Shown: positions 60,784 through 64,000 of the stretch, piece by piece
Numbering within the stretch: the first letter of the stretch is position 1
Layout of the letters: each line of letters begins with the position of its first letter
Origin: Warburgia ugandensis
Taxonomy: Eukaryota > Streptophyta > Magnoliopsida > Canellales > Canellaceae
Direction of reading: 5' to 3'
Assembly (NCBI GenBank): GCA_035236585.1
Contig: CP141128.1
Coordinates: 36,686,684 to 36,750,683 of the forward strand
DNA length: 64,000 nt
Notes under the pieces: model-generated
What the model was told of the DNA's origin: nothing
The model's input: only the letters and a program-made list of their open reading frames with translations
The model's database searches: none
Position numbers and translations under genes: made by a program

Positions 60784-61634
60784 GTGACATCCCAGTTTTC
60801 TAAAATCATTTTCTAAAATCATGAGTAATGCAATAAAATTCCTATTGTAAACTTATGCAAATGAAGTTTTGGAAACCCAATATATATATATATATATATA
60901 GGTAATATCACAAAACCACACTCCATACAGGGGCCACTTATCAAACTTCCATACATAGTTAAATAGATTCAGAGTATAAGTTTGTGCTAAAAGGAAGAGT
61001 ATGCCTCAAGATCCATTGGTTACAACTAAATCTACCATCGTAGAATTCATCTTAAAGATCCATATACAATCATCACATTTAGTTTTAAGTGTCAATGTAT
61101 GTTATACTTACAGTCATCCATAGGTTTACTAGAAAGTCCAAAGCTAGCTAAGCAACTCTATCTTGAACCCACATTTGTATCAAGTAGACATATCACTTTT
61201 TCCTTCCCCTTCTCCTTGGTTCTTAATCTTCTTGAACTCTCACCTAAAAATGTTGGTGGTGGTTGAAGAAGATTAAGCGGCGAGGAGAAGGGGAAGGAGA
61301 AAGTGATATCTACTTGATACAAATGTAGGTTCAAGATAGAGTTGCTTATCTAGCTTTGGACTTTCTAGCTGACCTATGGATGACTAAATATAATTTATGT
61401 TGACACTTAAAATTTAATGTTGTAATCGCATATGGATCTTTAAGACAAATGCTATGATAGTAGATTTAGTTGTAAATAATGGATCCTAAGGCATGCTCTA
61501 CCTTTTAGCACATACTTGTACTCTCATTCCATTTGACTATGCATGGAGGTTTGATTAGTGGCCCTATATGGAGTGTGGATTTGTGAGATTACCTATATAT
61601 ATATATTGGGTTTCCAACACTTCATCTGCATAAG
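60784..61634 (+). repeat. Long near-palindrome (hairpin), arms about 385 bp
   Basis: The left arm (60852-61243) and right arm (61254-61634) are inverted copies, about 85% identical by eye, with a loop of about 10 nt. Outer ends match as CTTATGCAAATGAAG versus its complement, followed in both by GGAAACCCAATATATA. A TGTGACATCCCAG word at 60784, just outside the left arm, resembles the LTR start of element I and could be the 5' LTR start of element J. If so, the hairpin lies inside that LTR. Confidence 0.85.
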
Positions 61635-61635
61635 A

Positions 61636-64000
61636 CCTTCCAACTCCCACAAACCTATCTGCTACCATCGGAACCTAGACAGATGCTAGCGCCCATGGAG
61701 AAGGAGCAGAGAAGATAGTAGTAGTCCTACTTCATCAAGTTAGGTAACAACTACAAGCCCTAGGATACCAGGGGAGTCTTCAATAGGTGCACCAGTAGAG
61801 GATGTGGGTCTCTTAGGGGACAATCTTCTATAGAGATGTAGGAGAATTGCGCCTAAGTTCTCAGGCAGAGATGGGCCAAAGACAGCAAAGACCTAGCTCT
61901 ATGATGTGGAGAGGATATTTGCAACCATGGCTGTACCAAAGGATTGACAGGTGGTGATGGACATTTTTTTCTTGACAGGAGAGGTACCAATGTGGTGGCC
62001 TACTACCTAGAGGAACTACTTTGAGGGCTGCGACATTATAGCATCGAACTATTTTAAGATTTTCTTTATAGATAAGTTCTCTCCACCTCATGTGCGGAGA
62101 AGATGGAGCTGGAGTTTATGAGTTTAGTGTAGGGCACTAAGTCTATAGCTCATTATGAGGCAAAATTCATATGTTTGCATTGATTTGCACCTGATGTGTG
62201 TAGTTCTGAATAGAAGTAGCCTAGAAGTTCTTGTGCGAGCTGAATTTTGACTTGAAGAGTCGGATACTTACATCCCAGTCTCCTATAATAGTTAGAGTGA
62301 TGCAACTTATGTCCATATTAGAGAGAAAGTTAAAGATCATTTGAGGGGTAGGGGTAGGTCTAGTGGCCCTACCTTTAAGGTAGTGATGGGTAAGAAGAGG
62401 AAATTCATAATGAGGAAGACATTTACTTGATCTGTGGAGTCGTCATCTACTCAATTCAGTAGGAGAGAGGAGGTTCAAGGGAAGTGCCAGACTTGCAAGT
62501 GCTTGCACCTGGATAAACCTTACTACGTCACCATGGGAAGATGCTTTAGGTGTGGTTAGCAGGGCCATCAGATCAAGGATTACTAGCATACCATGAGAGT
62601 TCTCCCTTTGCATTAGAATATAGTCCATAGAAGCTAGGGAATAGTCTTTACTATGACCTCGAACCAAGCTCATACCACCAAGGCCATAGTGGAAGGTACT
62701 CTCTTGATTTATGATAGGCATGCTATCATTTTTATTGACCTAAGGGCTACACATTCCTTTATATCCAATTAATTTTATCTAGATTAGACATTTTGTTAGT
62801 AGATTGGGGATTTGCTTAGAGATCAGCACACCAGTGGGTGAGTCTATGGTTACAAAGGAGTTTGTATAGGATGTCCCCGTAGTTGAGACAAATAGATGGC
62901 TTACTGCTAACTCATTGACAAAAAATGGAGCAATTGTGGATTGCAAGAGGAAGCATGTGACATTTTATGGGCCAAACTTAGAGACCTTTGTGTTTCTAGG
63001 ATGACTTGACACATCTAATGTCGAGATCATCTATGCTATTCATGTGACGCATCCAGGATGAGTTTAGACTACAGTTGGAAAAGATTGAGGTAGTACAAGA
63101 CTTCTAGGATGTGTCTTATTAGGTGTTGCATATACCACTAAGACGAGAGTTGGAATTTGTGATTGATTTGATGCTTGGAGTAGCACCCATCTCCAAGGCT
63201 CCATAGTACATGGCACCTGCAGACTTGAAGAGGTTGAAGTATCAACTTTAGAAGTTATAAGATAAGGGCTTTATATGCCTAAGTGTAGTAGTATTGGGAG
63301 CCCTGATCTATTTCTAAAGAAGAAGGATAGTTCGCTACAGCTTTGCATAGACTACATATAGTTGAATGGGGTTACAATGAGGAACAGATTAGATATCTCA
63401 TACCTCGTATAAATGATTTATTTGACCAGTTATAGTTGGCCAAGGTGTTTTTCAAGTTGACCTAAGAACTACCTATCATCAGCTTAGTATATGAGTCAAA
63501 GATGTTCCTAAGATTACATTTCAGACTCTTTATGGTCACTACAAGTTCCTGGTGATGCCATTCAAGTTGATAAATGTGTCATTAGCTTTCAAGGACCTAA
63601 TGAGATGAGTATTCAAGGATTATCTTGATAAGTTTGTCTTTGTGTTTTCTGACGGCATCCTTATCTATTCGAGCAGCATAGAGGAGCATCTAGAGCACTT
63701 GAGGATGATGTTGAGTATCTTGCAAGCTCATCAGTTGTATGTGAATTTCTCAAAGTGTGAGTTCTAGTTTGATGAGGTCCATTTTCTTGGTCACATTATA
63801 TCCAAGGACAGCATTACTATTGAGCTAACAAACATTATAGCGGTTTATTAGTGATAGAGGCCTAAGACTATGATTGAGGTGCACAGTTTTCTTTGTCTAA
63901 AAGGTTATTATCAATGTTTTATTGAGGGTTTTTCCTATGTTGTAGAGCCCTCAACTAGTTTAATAAAGAAGGATCAGAATTTCACTTGGACTGATGAATA
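61636..64000 (+). mobile_element. Element J: Ty3/gypsy (chromovirus, Tekay-like), broken, runs off the window
   Basis: The parts on the plus strand are gag (about 61640-62560, with ERIFATMAVPKD-type and FSPPHVRR-type words and a CCHC-type zinc knuckle at 62542-62583), protease (about 62690-62790), a connecting stretch, reverse transcriptase (about 63130-63800, with HFLGHIISKDSI near 63780), and the start of RNase H at the window end. It carries many breaks and is inactive. The 3' half lies outside the window. A 5' LTR is not certain; see the hairpin. Confidence 0.8.

Overview
The window looks like repeat-dense, gene-free intergenic (probably heterochromatic) DNA from a flowering plant. It is AT-rich. 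No intact host protein gene, tRNA, rRNA or CRISPR was found. What can be read is plant mobile DNA: Ty3/gypsy LTR retroelements of chromovirus (Tekay/Del-like) type, with an initiator-Met tRNA primer site, and En/Spm (CACTA) DNA transposons whose TNP2 and Ptta-type transposase genes are decayed. Species cannot be told from the sequence alone.

Layout. 1-12097: a minus-strand gypsy element (A) with very long LTRs (about 5.1 kb). Its far LTR is cut by the window start and its near LTR (4387-12097) carries a younger solo LTR (G1, 5111-7717, duplication GTATT). 12098-24941: a minus-strand CACTA element (CACTA-1) with a Ptta-type gene remnant (12272-13660), a TNP2 remnant (22275-23330) and its terminus at 24941. 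It is split by a plus-strand gypsy element (F, about 15880-22273). 24942-28768: AT-rich DNA with nothing firmly recognisable. 28769-32543: CACTA subterminal repeats and a second Ptta-type gene remnant (CACTA-2). 32544-52434: a plus-strand gypsy element of the same family as A. Its 5' LTR carries solo LTR G2 (36814-39354, duplication GGCTG). Its interior carries solo LTR D (40512-49351, duplication ATACT), which itself carries solo LTR C (40855-45699, duplication GAACT). 52435-55305: a minus-strand gypsy remnant (H) with a CT-rich tandem repeat. 55895-57065: the 5' part of a CACTA element, plausibly the displaced other half of CACTA-2. 57082-60306: two more minus-strand LTRs (N, I). 60852-61634: a long near-palindrome. 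61636-64000: a plus-strand gypsy element (J) running off the window.

The order of events can be read from the nesting. The CACTA elements are oldest, A, B and F inserted into them, D went into B, C into D, and G1 and G2 into A and B. Four LTRs have exact 5-bp flanking duplications with no interior, so solo-LTR formation was common.

Across several otherwise different LTR families the same internal landmarks recur: a TATA box about 0.4-0.6 kb from the LTR start, a long leader, a conserved block with GCTATGC, GGCCACCCG and GCCCAAAGAGAGGC motifs, and a short palindrome near the 3' end. I see no new defence, metabolic or regulatory system. The most interesting signals are this shared LTR architecture, the 0.78-kb hairpin, the GATC-dense tracts and the multi-level nesting.
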